Shown: positions 44,946 through 53,876, numbered from the stretch's first letter. The stretch is 59,636 bases of DNA from Microbacteriaceae bacterium (GCA_014377425.1 JACMPQ010000093.1:1-59636); one strand, 5' to 3'. Notes: generated from the sequence alone by a model not told the origin. Program-made: numbers and translations.

Positions 44946-45896
44946 GTGCGCGCCCTTCTCACCGGTGGCAATGGAATGCTCGGTGGAAGCATCGCTCAGG
45001 CGTGGCGCCTCACCCGCCCGGCTGACGAGCTCGAGGTCATCACTCGAGCAGCTGTCGACCTGCGCGATCGGTCGGCCACCCGAGAGCTGGTTGCGCGGAT
45101 TCAGCCCGACATCGTGCTCCATGCGGCCGCCCGAGTCGGCGGCATTATGGCCAAGCTCGCGCATCCCACCGAATATTTGTTAGATAATCTGCTGATCGAC
45201 ACGAGCGTGATCGGCGCGGCAATTGAAGCCGGTGTGCCCAAACTGCTCTATATCGGCAGTGCAGCCATGTATCCGGAGCACTACCGCCAGCCCTTTGTCG
45301 AAGGGGATGTTCTCGCGGCGCCTCTCGAGTCGGCCAACGAGGGCTACGCCATCGCCAAGATCGCGGCTACGAAGTTGTGCGAGTACGCCAGTCGCGAGCA
45401 CGGGTTTCACTATCGCGTTGCCGTGCCCTCGAACCTCTACGGTCCGGGAGACGACTATTCCCTCAGCGCCGGTCACCTCGTGGCGGCAGCAATCGCCAAA
45501 ATTCATGCAGCCCACGTCGCCGGGGATGCCACGGTGACTATCTGGGGCGACGGAACCGCCCGGCGGGAGTTTAGCTACGCGCCCGACCTCGCGGCGTGGT
45601 TGGTTTCACAGGCGGACCGTCTTGAGCAGTGGCCAGCCCTGGTGAATCTCGGGGTGGGAACGGACCAATCGATTGCCGAATATTACGAGCTAGCCCGCAC
45701 CGTGGTCGGCTACCGTGGTCAGTTCAGCTACGACACCACGAAGCCCGCAGGGATGCACCAGCGGATCCTCGATTCGTCGGTGGCAGCTTCCCTCGGTTGG
45801 GCGCCGCCCACCACTCTTCTTGATGGGATGACCGAGGCCTACGCCCGCTTTCTTTACTCTTCTGCAGCGCACACCCCCGCAATTCAAACCAAGTAA
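44946..45896 (+). CDS. GDP-fucose synthase-like epimerase/reductase; probable ColC role
   Basis: 316 residues of the SDR family. GGNGMLGGSI binds NADP(H). YAIAKIAATKLCEY holds Tyr134 and Lys138, and His177 lies in SAGHLVAA; these align with Tyr136, Lys140 and His179 of E. coli GDP-fucose synthase at a constant offset of 2. The catalytic Cys109 position is Ala107 here (IGSAAMYPEHY). So it is unlikely to be a standard GDP-fucose synthase. Between gmd and a ColD-like gene, it fits the ColC step: C5 epimerisation and C4 reduction of the 3-deoxy intermediate. This is inferred. GTG start 44946. Confidence 0.8.
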   Translation: MRALLTGGNGMLGGSIAQAWRLTRPADELEVITRAAVDLRDRSATRELVARIQPDIVLHAAARVGGIMAKLAHPTEYLLDNLLIDTSVIGAAIEAGVPKLLYIGSAAMYPEHYRQPFVEGDVLAAPLESANEGYAIAKIAATKLCEYASREHGFHYRVAVPSNLYGPGDDYSLSAGHLVAAAIAKIHAAHVAGDATVTIWGDGTARREFSYAPDLAAWLVSQADRLEQWPALVNLGVGTDQSIAEYYELARTVVGYRGQFSYDTTKPAGMHQRILDSSVAASLGWAPPTTLLDGMTEAYARFLYSSAAHTPAIQTK

Positions 45897-45902
45897 GGCG
45901 CC

Positions 45903-47087
45903 ATGACCACCGAAACAGTTACCGGTTACCCCCTCGCTACCTCAACCTGGGATCAGAGCGAATACGATGCCCTCCAACGGGTCATCGCCAGCGGTCGCTT
46001 CACCATGGGCCCATTGGTGGCCGAATTTGAGCGCCAGTTCGCCAGCCTGTTCGGTGCCAAGTTTGGCGTGATGGTCAACTCGGGAAGTAGCGCCAACCTG
46101 CTGGCGATTGCCGCGGCTGTGCTCGATGAGCGCACCGACCTCAACCCCGGTGACGAGGTGCTGGTACCGGCGGTGTCGTGGTCGACGACTTACTACCCGG
46201 TGCACCAGTACGGGCTGAAGCTCAAGTTCGTGGATATCGACATCGACACCCTCAACATGGATCTCGAGCTCGCGGCGGAAGCCATCGGGCCGCGCACAAA
46301 GGCGATTCTGGCCGTCAACCTGCTGGGAAACCCCAACGAGTTCAACCGTCTGACTGCGCTCGCCGAGGCTCACGGCCTCATTTTGCTCGAAGACAATTGC
46401 GAGTCGCTCGGAGCCACCTTTGAGGGCAAGGCTGCCGGAACATTCGGATTGATGGGTACCTTCAGCTCGTTCTACAGCCACCACATCTCCACCATGGAGG
46501 GTGGCCTCATCCTCACCGATGATGAGCAGACCCAGCAGACGTTGATTTCGCTGCGCGCTCACGGCTGGACCCGCGAACTGCCCGCGGACAATTTTCTGCA
46601 CCCGAAGACCGGCGACGAGTTTGATGATCTGTTCCGCTTCGTGCTACCCGGCTACAACGTGCGGCCGCTGGAGATGTCGGGAGCGCTCGGTCTCGAACAG
46701 GTCGTGAAGATTCCCGACCTGATCGCCGGGCGTCGTGAGAACGCACGCTACTTCGTTGAACAGATGACCAGCCTCGAGGACGTGCGAATTCAGCGCGAGG
46801 TGGGCGAAAGCAGCTGGTTTGGCTTCTCGCTCGTGCTCGAGGGAACCTTGGCCGGTCGTCGTGCTGAGGTGGTGAGCGCCTTCCGCGCCGCGAACATCGA
46901 TTGCCGACCGATCGTAGCCGGAAACTTTGCCCGCAACCCCGTGATGCGTCACCTCAACGCCGAGGTTCCGGCCTCACTCGTTGCCGCCGATAAGGTACAC
47001 GTCGACGGCCTGTTCGTTGGCAACCACCACTACCCGGTGCTGGAAAGCATCGACCTGCTGCGTCGCACGCTACTTTCCGTGCGCTAA
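45903..47087 (+). CDS. colD: GDP-4-keto-6-deoxy-D-mannose 3-dehydratase (ColD-like, PLP/PMP enzyme)
   Basis: 394 residues of the DegT/DnrJ/EryC1 aminotransferase fold. The N-terminal YPLATSTWD and FTMGPLVAEFERQFA, the segment VPAVSWSTTYYPVHQYGL, and FVLPGYNVRPLEMSGALG agree closely with E. coli ColD as I remember it. The internal-aldimine lysine is replaced: SFYSHHISTMEGG has His193 there, matching catalytic His188 of ColD. This marks a C3-dehydratase, not a perosamine-type aminotransferase. It removes the 3-OH to make the colitose precursor. It follows the reductase by 6 bp, so gmd, reductase and colD form one operon. Confidence 0.9.
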   Translation: MTTETVTGYPLATSTWDQSEYDALQRVIASGRFTMGPLVAEFERQFASLFGAKFGVMVNSGSSANLLAIAAAVLDERTDLNPGDEVLVPAVSWSTTYYPVHQYGLKLKFVDIDIDTLNMDLELAAEAIGPRTKAILAVNLLGNPNEFNRLTALAEAHGLILLEDNCESLGATFEGKAAGTFGLMGTFSSFYSHHISTMEGGLILTDDEQTQQTLISLRAHGWTRELPADNFLHPKTGDEFDDLFRFVLPGYNVRPLEMSGALGLEQVVKIPDLIAGRRENARYFVEQMTSLEDVRIQREVGESSWFGFSLVLEGTLAGRRAEVVSAFRAANIDCRPIVAGNFARNPVMRHLNAEVPASLVAADKVHVDGLFVGNHHYPVLESIDLLRRTLLSVR

Positions 47088-47102
47088 ACCGCGGAGAAGA
47101 CG

Positions 47103-47130
47103 CCTCGCACCTGACATTCCTGGTGCGGGG
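47103..47130. terminator. Hairpin after colD
   Basis: A 9-bp stem with one T-G pair (47103-47111 with 47122-47130) and a 10-nt loop lies 16 bp after the colD stop, where the convergent GT4 gene also ends. Confidence 0.6.
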
Positions 47131-47137
47131 CGGTCCC

Positions 47138-47190
47138 CGGCTAAACAGCTGGGCACTGAACGGCTCGGCGCTCAACAGCTCAGCGCTGAA
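47138..47190. repeat. 15-bp tandem repeat spanning the GT4 stop codon
   Basis: Imperfect units at 47138-47152, 47153-47167, 47168-47182 and a partial fourth share a core like gctnaacagct. The stop codon of the minus-strand GT4 gene (47180-47182) lies inside unit three. Confidence 0.75.
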
Positions 47191-48310
47191 GGTAGCCCGG
47201 CAGCTCGATGCGTCCGAGGGAAGCGTCGAAGCACTCGAGCGTGCGCGTTGCCACCCGGCCCCAGGAGAACCCGGCGGCCTGCTGGTAGCCCTTCTCGACC
47301 AGGGTGCTCATCAGGGCAGGGTCGGTGACCGCGCGTTCGATTGCTGCGGCGATCGAGCTGAGCTCGGTCGGTTCGAAGTAGAGCCCGGCATCACCGGTCA
47401 CTTCGCGGTAGACCGGAATATTGGAGATCATCACCGGCACGCCCGCCATCATGGCATCCAGTGCCGGCAGCGAGAAGCCGTCGCAGAACGAGGGCATGGC
47501 TAAAGCCGAGGCGCTGTCGTAGAGTTCGGCAAGCTCCTCCGACGACACCCAACTTTTGAGGTCGACCCACCGTTCGAGGCCCAACTCGGAAACTACCGGC
47601 GCCAACGGATCTTCGCCGTGGCTCCCGGTCACCACCAACCGTGGACGAATCTTCTCGGGAACTAGGGCCAACGCGCGAACGAGCCCCTCCCAGTTCTTGT
47701 GGGGGCGACGATTGCCGGTGGCGAGGATGAGCCCGCCCGCGCCGGCCGCAGGAGCAACACGCGCGGTACGCTCACCCACCTGCACGGTTCCGGCCAGTGG
47801 CACGACGTCGAGGCGCGTCGGATCAAACTTCAGGTATTTGACAATATCGACGGCGGAAGACTCACTGTCGGTCATAATTCGGGTGGCGTTATCCGCGGCT
47901 TTTCGCTCCATCCAGCGCACCGGCTTGGTGTAGAAACCGGTGGACATCAATTCGGGATGACTGAAATACAACACGTCGTGCATCGTGATGACGGTCGGCA
48001 TGGCCGAACGAATCGGGCCCAAAAGCGCTGGGGAATGAATGAGGTCGGCCCGTATCCGCTTGGCCGCACGAGCCACGCTGAACATCTCGCCGAATGCCCA
48101 GGTGAAACGATTCTCACCCGAGATGCGGGAGTTGATTATTTTGCCCGGAAACCATGAGGTGTCGCGCGTCATGAGTTCGGAGCTGGCGAAACCGACGTAC
48201 TCGTAGTCGGAGGGGGTCGCGCCGAGCTCCCGATACAGCTCGCGGGCATAGGTTTCCATGCCCCCTTTGGTGCCGGTGTAAGACAGGAGGTCGACGAGTA
48301 CGCGGGGCAT
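47180..48310 (-). CDS. GT4-type glycosyltransferase (GT-B fold)
   Basis: 376 residues. It opens VLVDLLSYTGTKGGMETYA, an acceptor-side loop of GT4 enzymes. The C-terminal half has LATGNRRPHKNWEGL and SFCDGFSLPALDAMMAGVPV, the donor phosphate/sugar binding motif. WMERKAADNATRIMTDSESS is typical of mannosyl- and rhamnosyltransferases of surface polysaccharides. The ATG at 48310 has TAAACT 8 nt upstream. Convergent to colD. The donor is not known; a GDP-sugar is plausible from context only. Confidence 0.87.
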   Translation of the reverse strand: MPRVLVDLLSYTGTKGGMETYARELYRELGATPSDYEYVGFASSELMTRDTSWFPGKIINSRISGENRFTWAFGEMFSVARAAKRIRADLIHSPALLGPIRSAMPTVITMHDVLYFSHPELMSTGFYTKPVRWMERKAADNATRIMTDSESSAVDIVKYLKFDPTRLDVVPLAGTVQVGERTARVAPAAGAGGLILATGNRRPHKNWEGLVRALALVPEKIRPRLVVTGSHGEDPLAPVVSELGLERWVDLKSWVSSEELAELYDSASALAMPSFCDGFSLPALDAMMAGVPVMISNIPVYREVTGDAGLYFEPTELSSIAAAIERAVTDPALMSTLVEKGYQQAAGFSWGRVATRTLECFDASLGRIELPGYLQR

Positions 48311-48350
48311 AAGGGAAAAGTTTAGTGCAGCGGTGGGGGCTCGCCGGGCG

Positions 48351-49628
48351 CTACTGGTCCGGAAGTCGAAGCCGCCAGCTGAGCCCTTGAGCGGCCTTTA
48401 CCGAGCAAATAACCAGTGTGAACCAGCCTGATTCCACCAGGATCGAACTCTCGGCGAGGGCGGTGAGCAGCAGCGCGATGATCATCAGGGCGAGCCAGAG
48501 CACGTCGACACTGCGCTTGTTCGAGGCGAGCAGCCACGCGCGCACGAGGGTAAGGCCGACAAAGGCCACAAAGGAGCACAGCCCGACAATCCCCAGCTGG
48601 AGGAGCACGTCAATGTAGCCGTTCAACGCGGTCTCGTGGGTGGTGGAGAAGGCATCAAGACCGAAATACGGTTCGATCGGATGCCGCCAGAAGCCGATCC
48701 AGCCGAATCCTTCGATGGTGTTCAGCGGGGTGATTCCCAAGATTCGCCGCCACAGGAAGTAGCGCAGTTCGAACTCGCTGCCGGCGTTCAGGGCCGCGAT
48801 CACCTGCATCCGGGCGATGAAAACGATGACTAGCGTCAACAGCACCGAGCCGGTGAGCACAAACTGGAGGGCGCGCCGGGTGACGGGTTCCCGGCGTCGC
48901 AGAACGGCCAAGGTGATCGCGGCGGCCACGACGACCACCAAGACGCCAAAGGTTACCGGCGAGCGAGTGAAGTAAATGGTGATGAGGGCTACGGCGATGG
49001 AGGCGCCCGATACCGGGTTGGGGATTGACCGGCTGCGGCGCTCGACAATGAAGGTGATGAGGGCGATGAGCGCCGTGAGCCCCAGCGCATTCCGGCTGCC
49101 GAGAAGACCTTGAATCGGCCCGCCTTCGGCAATATTGCCGGCCACGGAGAGAAAACGAATCGGTACGTTGAGCAGGATTCCGGAAAGAACCTCAATCGAG
49201 AGCGACGCCAGCAAAATCACGCGCAGCACGTCGCCAAAGGCGCGAATTACCTGGATGAGGTCGCGAGTGAGGGAGACGTAAACGGCGAGAAAAGTCACCA
49301 GCAGCTGGTAGGTGATGCCCTGCACGGATGCCCCGCGGTAGTCGCTCCAGAAGACCGACACCGCACTCCAACCGAGAAACACCAGAAGTGACAGCGGGAG
49401 CAGGCCGCGCCACTCCAGGTCGGAGCGCTTCACCGCGAGGGAGAGCGCAGCGAGGCCAGCGAGGGTGATCAGTGCCCCAATCTCACCCGGCCAGCCCATG
49501 ACGCTGCGCACGGCGAAGGCGAGAAAGACGAGGGCGATTGCCGTGCGCGTCACCGCCTGCGAGAACCGTGCCGATCCGAGAGTCTGCACGGCTACGGCGC
49601 GCACAATCTCCCGCCGGGCATCACTCAT
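48351..49628 (-). CDS. O-antigen ligase/polymerase-like membrane protein (copy 1)
   Basis: 425 residues with about 11 membrane helices. A long extracytoplasmic loop carries GWIGFWRHPIEPYF and HETALNGYIDVLLQLGIVGL, the region matching the Wzy_C/WaaL-type H-(x)n-GYIDVLLQ pattern. Such proteins polymerise or ligate lipid-linked glycans outside the membrane. Its start overlaps the preceding paralogue by 8 nt (49621-49628), so the two are one unit. Polymerase and ligase cannot be told apart from sequence. Confidence 0.82.
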   Translation of the reverse strand: MSDARREIVRAVAVQTLGSARFSQAVTRTAIALVFLAFAVRSVMGWPGEIGALITLAGLAALSLAVKRSDLEWRGLLPLSLLVFLGWSAVSVFWSDYRGASVQGITYQLLVTFLAVYVSLTRDLIQVIRAFGDVLRVILLASLSIEVLSGILLNVPIRFLSVAGNIAEGGPIQGLLGSRNALGLTALIALITFIVERRSRSIPNPVSGASIAVALITIYFTRSPVTFGVLVVVVAAAITLAVLRRREPVTRRALQFVLTGSVLLTLVIVFIARMQVIAALNAGSEFELRYFLWRRILGITPLNTIEGFGWIGFWRHPIEPYFGLDAFSTTHETALNGYIDVLLQLGIVGLCSFVAFVGLTLVRAWLLASNKRSVDVLWLALMIIALLLTALAESSILVESGWFTLVICSVKAAQGLSWRLRLPDQ

Positions 49629-50967
49629 TGCGACCTAGAAGCCTCGGCTCGGCGCGATCTCGTGCCCGCAACTGCCGTTTGGTCACCGTGGCCAGAAGCA
49701 CCAGCAGCACCCAGCCGCCCTCGATCAGGATGCGACTCTCGGCAAGGGTTTGTACGAGAAGGGCGGTGATCAGTAGTGCGGGGAGCACCGCGTAGGCGCG
49801 GCGGCGGCGGGCATCCGGGATCGCGTGCGGGGCACCGGGGGAGTCGGGATCGGTGGCCAACCACCAGCTGCGCACCGCGGCCCCTGCCACCAGCAGGCCG
49901 AACACGACGAGGCCGAGAATGCCCAATTGCAACCACACGTCGAGCCAGGCGTTGTGGGCGTGCAATTGCACCACCCCGTTGCGGGTGACGAGGTGTTTGA
50001 ACGGCTCGACCCACGGCGCCCAAAAGCTCACCCAACCCCAGCCGGCAATGGGGCGCTCCTGGGCTAACGCGATTACCTTTTCCCAGATTCCCGACCTGCC
50101 GGTGAGGTTGTCGCTTTTGCCGAGCACGGCGAGGATCGGGGTGCGCAGGACCACGGTGACGACGATGGCCGCAAAGCAACCCACGATGATTGCGCCGAGG
50201 GTGATCCGGCGGGCGCGCGCCGTTACCGCCCGACGAAGCAGCACGATCATTGCCAGAACAATGGCAACGGCCGCCAGCCCGAGAAAAATCGTGGCGGAAC
50301 GGGTGAGGGCAACGCAAGCTACGGAAAGAACAATCGCGAGCACGCTCGACAGGCGACTGACCGTGCCCGCCGCCCACTGCATGGCAAAAACGATGAGCCC
50401 GAGCAGGGCGGCCATGGCCAGCAGGCTTGAGGAACCAACAATTCCCTGGATCTTGTCGCCGGCCAGCAGCAGGTTGCGCGACCAGTAGAGCAACTCGGGG
50501 GGGTGCACGCGCTGCGCGGCGGTCACCCAAACCGGAAACACCGGTGCGCGCACAATAAGCGACACCACGAGCTCAAATAGCAGCGAGAGTGACAGTACGA
50601 TGCGCAGACAGCGCCCGAGAGAAGCCACGAGTTCGTCGGCGGTGAGCGCGAGCGCGAGCGCTACGGCCGGAATCGTGGTTACAATTTGCGCCAAAACTCC
50701 GAGGGCGGAAGCGCCGGGATAAAACGACCAGGCGGTCGACAGCGTCGCAAGGGAGAGGAAAGCCACGAGGGGCGCGGGGAGCGTGCGAAACGACAGCAGG
50801 CGGCGGTGACGCACGAGCAGCGCAATCGAGCCGCCCAGCACGATCGCAACCACGGCACCGTAGCCGTACCAGCCGATCGAGTCGCGCCAAGCATCGGAGG
50901 CGAGGGCCGTGAAGAAAACCAGCGTCGCAAAAGCGGTGAGGCGGCGACGATTCGCAACGACGGACAT
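49621..50967 (-). CDS. O-antigen ligase/polymerase-like membrane protein (copy 2)
   Basis: 448 residues with about 11 membrane helices and the same layout as copy 1. The large loop contains GWGWVSFWAPWVEPF and HAHNAWLDVWLQLGILGL, the canonical ligase-type H-x-HN motif. It starts at an ATG with TAGCCT 6 nt upstream on the minus strand (leaderless). The two copies are clearly related in the loop and following helix but diverged elsewhere, which suggests different jobs, for example one polymerase and one ligase. Confidence 0.85.
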   Translation of the reverse strand: MSVVANRRRLTAFATLVFFTALASDAWRDSIGWYGYGAVVAIVLGGSIALLVRHRRLLSFRTLPAPLVAFLSLATLSTAWSFYPGASALGVLAQIVTTIPAVALALALTADELVASLGRCLRIVLSLSLLFELVVSLIVRAPVFPVWVTAAQRVHPPELLYWSRNLLLAGDKIQGIVGSSSLLAMAALLGLIVFAMQWAAGTVSRLSSVLAIVLSVACVALTRSATIFLGLAAVAIVLAMIVLLRRAVTARARRITLGAIIVGCFAAIVVTVVLRTPILAVLGKSDNLTGRSGIWEKVIALAQERPIAGWGWVSFWAPWVEPFKHLVTRNGVVQLHAHNAWLDVWLQLGILGLVVFGLLVAGAAVRSWWLATDPDSPGAPHAIPDARRRRAYAVLPALLITALLVQTLAESRILIEGGWVLLVLLATVTKRQLRARDRAEPRLLGRNE

Positions 50968-50973
50968 TCGGTA

Positions 50974-50979
50974 AGGCTA
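50974..50979 (-). promoter_or_regulatory. -10 element for the leaderless ligase-like gene
   Basis: TAGCCT on the minus strand, 6 nt before the ATG at 50967. Confidence 0.55.
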
Positions 50980-51014
50980 CCGTCGCTGCAAATTGTCGCC
51001 GCCTGAGGTGAGTG

Positions 51015-52316
51015 CTAGACGAACGCGGCTGTGCCCGTGATTGCGCGACCGACGATGAGGGTGTTCATCTCCCGAGTGCCCTCGTAGGAGTAGATCGCCT
51101 CGGAGTCGGCGAAGAATCGGATGACGTCGTAGTCGAGCACGATGCCGTTGCCGCCGAAGATTTCCCGACACCAAGCCACGGTCTCGCGCATCCGGGCAGT
51201 CGTGTAGAGCTTGGCCAGTGAGGAGTGCTCGTCACGTTGCAGGCCCTGATCGAGCATGTGCGACACCTGGGTCACCATGCCGATCGAGGCGGTGATGTTG
51301 CCAAGGCTCTTAGCCAGCAGGTCTTGCACCAGCTGATGGCTACCGATGGTCTTGCCGAATTGCACCCGCTCGTTGGCGTAGGCCACGGCGGCGTCGTAGG
51401 CGCCGATCGAATTTCCGACAGCGGCCCAGGCGACCTCGGCGCGGGTGAGGCGCAGCACCGCGGCGGTTTCCCGGAACGACTTGGACTTCGCGAGCCGTTG
51501 CGATTCGGGTACAACCACGTCGGTGAGGGTGATGTCTGCGTTCTGCACGATGCGCAGGGCCTGCTTGTTCTCAATCCGGGTGGCAGAATAGCCGGGGGTG
51601 CTCGTCTCGACGATGAAGCCCTTCACCTGGCCGTCGGCGGTGTCTTTGGCCCAAATGATGGTGATGTCGCTGATCGAACCGTTGCCGATCCAGCGCTTGG
51701 CACCGTTGATGACCCACTTGTCGCCGGTTCGCGTGGCCGTGGTGCGCAGCCCCTGGGCGGCATCCGATCCGGAAAGCGGTTCGGTCAGGCCAAACGCCCC
51801 GAGCAGATCTCCGGATGCCAGTTTCGGCAGCCACTCGGCGCGCTGCTCGTCGGAGCCAGCCACCGCAATCGAGCCCATCACGAGACCGTTCTGCATGCCG
51901 ACGAGGGTCGCAACGCTCGCGTCAATGCGGGCCAGCTCCAACGCGACCCAGCCGCGGAAAACGGCGGTGTTCGGAAAGTCTTGGGTTTCCGGCCACGGCT
52001 GACCGAATAGCCCGAGACCGGCGAGCCCTTTCACGATCGACTTCGGAAAGAACTCTGCCCTTGCCCACAGCTCGTTGACGATCGGGCGAACTTCGGCCTC
52101 GAGGAAGGCGCGCAGACGCAGGATGAGGTGCTTCTCCTCATCACTGAGGGCATCTTCATAGCCGAAGAAGTCGCTCGTGAGCGGGGTGAAGTCGACGGGT
52201 GTGTCGGTGGCTGTATTGACGGCTGTGCCGGTGCCGACGCCAGCGAGCACACCAGCGGCGGCGGCTTCGGGTGCGTAATCGCGGTGCGAGGCGAGAGTTT
52301 GAGGCTCGATAGTCAT
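51015..52316 (-). CDS. Acyl-CoA dehydrogenase family protein (glutaryl-CoA dehydrogenase-like)
   Basis: 433 residues. Residues 1-50 are a variable extension rich in Ala, Gly and Thr. The body has GAFGLTEPLSGSDA (FAD-binding signature), KRWIGNGSISDITIIWAK and the late YEGTREMNTLIVGRAITG. That last motif carries the catalytic Glu and resembles glutaryl-CoA dehydrogenases. It oxidises an acyl-CoA with FAD and passes electrons to ETF. GGAG lies 6 nt before the ATG. It has no clear link to the glycan genes around it. Exact substrate not determined. Confidence 0.9.
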   Translation of the reverse strand: MTIEPQTLASHRDYAPEAAAAGVLAGVGTGTAVNTATDTPVDFTPLTSDFFGYEDALSDEEKHLILRLRAFLEAEVRPIVNELWARAEFFPKSIVKGLAGLGLFGQPWPETQDFPNTAVFRGWVALELARIDASVATLVGMQNGLVMGSIAVAGSDEQRAEWLPKLASGDLLGAFGLTEPLSGSDAAQGLRTTATRTGDKWVINGAKRWIGNGSISDITIIWAKDTADGQVKGFIVETSTPGYSATRIENKQALRIVQNADITLTDVVVPESQRLAKSKSFRETAAVLRLTRAEVAWAAVGNSIGAYDAAVAYANERVQFGKTIGSHQLVQDLLAKSLGNITASIGMVTQVSHMLDQGLQRDEHSSLAKLYTTARMRETVAWCREIFGGNGIVLDYDVIRFFADSEAIYSYEGTREMNTLIVGRAITGTAAFV

Positions 52317-52612
52317 GGTGAACTCCGGTTCTAGACGACGGTGTTGGTGTGAGGCGTGAACGACACTCCAAACGGCTGATCACGAGGGATCCACCCATCC
52401 CGATCTGAATGTGAGCGTATGTCGGTCAGCTTTGCCTCGGCAATTCGCTTGGTAGTTTGATCCAAGCGCACCCCGCAGGCTTCGGTGCCAGGTTGTAGGT
52501 CTCGGCAATTCTCGGTGAGAATCCTTGTAGGTCACCGCAGTGTGCCTGTCGGTGTGCCTCGCTGCGTACTGGGGCTGGTCCGCGCCCACCGGCACCAAGA
52601 GAAGCGAGAAGG
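52317..52612. other. 296-bp divergent intergenic region
   Basis: No gene is seen. An 11-bp direct repeat CTCGGCAATTC (52436-52446 and 52501-52511) and a 9-bp repeat TTGTAGGTC flank the middle. They could be regulator sites for the divergent acyl-CoA dehydrogenase and manA. TTGCCT (52432-52437) with TAGTTT or TTTGAT downstream is a weak promoter candidate toward manA. Confidence 0.4.
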
Positions 52613-53860
52613 ATGTTCGTCGCACTGAGCAATACGCCGCGAGATTACGCCTGGGGATCGCGAACGGCGATCTCCGAGCTCTTTGCGACGCCGGCATCCG
52701 GGGGCCCCGAGGCGGAACTGTGGTTAGGGGCGCATCCCGCCTCCCCCAGTCGTATTCTCAATCCCTCGCTCACCGGCGGTGCCGAGACCCTTGACGCCTG
52801 GATCGACGCCGATCCGCAGCGCGCCCTCGGGCCACGATTCGCCATCGGTGCCCGACTGCCCTTTTTGCTCAAGGTGCTGGCCATCGACGCGCCTCTCTCG
52901 TTGCAGGCGCACCCCACCCCCGAGCAGGCTCGGGAGGGGTTTGCGCGCGAGAACGCCGCGGGCCTTGACCTCGCGGCGCCCGAGCGCAATTACCGTGACG
53001 CCTATGCCAAACCCGAACTGGTGTTTGCGATCAGCGACAGATTCGAGGCGCTCTGCGGCTTTCGCGAGCCGGAGCAGGTGCGAGAAATTATCTCCGGGCT
53101 GCTTCAGGCGGCAGCCGAGCTTCCGGCTACGGAGCGCCTCAGCCACACGCAGCTCGCCGCGCTCAGCGAACTGCGAGAACGCGCAACGCCTTCGGGCCTG
53201 CCCGCCCTCGTGGCCTGGCTCAGCTCGGGCTCGCCAGTGGTCACCGGGATCATCGACGCGCTAACCCGGCTGGCCTCGGAATTGCCTGCGGATCCGCCGG
53301 AACGCTTCAGCGGTGAGCTCGCGACGGTGCGCCTGCTAGCGGGCGAATATCCGGGTGATCCGGGCATCGTCATCTCGCTGCTGCTGAACCAGGTGACGTT
53401 GACTCGCGGGCAGACGCTGTACCTTCCCGCCGGAAACATCCACGCCTACCTTCGGGGGGTCGGGGTGGAGCTGATGGCGGCCTCCGACAACGTGCTGCGC
53501 GGTGGGTTGACCCCCAAACACGTGGACGTACCCGAGTTGTTGCGGGTGCTCGACTTTCGTGCCGTCGACCCGCCCCACCTGGCGGCGGAGGTACCCGCTC
53601 CGGGAGTGCAGATTTTTCGGCCGGATGTTCCCGATTTCGTTCTCGTGCGCTTCGACGGCAGCGTGCCCCGGGCGACATTCACTCCGCTCGGACCCGCCAT
53701 CGCGCTGTGCACGGGCGGGTCGGTGACCGTTTCTGGGGCGTTATCGGGCGCCGGGGCATCCGTCACCCTCAATCGCGGGGACGCAATCTTTATCACCCCG
53801 GATGAGGGCGCCCTCAGCGTGTCTGGCACGGGCGAGCTGTTCCTCGCCACAACCGGCTGA
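52613..53860 (+). CDS. manA: Mannose-6-phosphate isomerase, class I
   Basis: 415 residues. Type I PMI features include LKVLAIDAPLSLQAHPTPEQA (zinc ligands), PELVFAIS and LPAGNIHAYLRGVGVELMAA. It interconverts fructose-6-phosphate and mannose-6-phosphate, the entry to GDP-mannose and so to the GDP-colitose branch encoded 6 kb upstream. The ATG at 52613 follows an AGAAG-rich stretch. manA also lies near whiB2 in mycobacteria. ManB and ManC genes needed for GDP-mannose are not in the window. Confidence 0.93.
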   Translation: MFVALSNTPRDYAWGSRTAISELFATPASGGPEAELWLGAHPASPSRILNPSLTGGAETLDAWIDADPQRALGPRFAIGARLPFLLKVLAIDAPLSLQAHPTPEQAREGFARENAAGLDLAAPERNYRDAYAKPELVFAISDRFEALCGFREPEQVREIISGLLQAAAELPATERLSHTQLAALSELRERATPSGLPALVAWLSSGSPVVTGIIDALTRLASELPADPPERFSGELATVRLLAGEYPGDPGIVISLLLNQVTLTRGQTLYLPAGNIHAYLRGVGVELMAASDNVLRGGLTPKHVDVPELLRVLDFRAVDPPHLAAEVPAPGVQIFRPDVPDFVLVRFDGSVPRATFTPLGPAIALCTGGSVTVSGALSGAGASVTLNRGDAIFITPDEGALSVSGTGELFLATTG

Positions 53861-53876
53861 CCTCTGCGGCGGCCCC

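Noticed and set aside
44946-45896. Simple GDP-L-fucose pathway (gmd + fcl)
   Set aside because: Not excluded, but the missing catalytic cysteine and the directly following colD make the colitose route a better fit.
45903-47087. PLP enzyme considered as GDP-perosamine synthase
   Set aside because: The catalytic lysine is replaced by His193, incompatible with normal aminotransferase chemistry.
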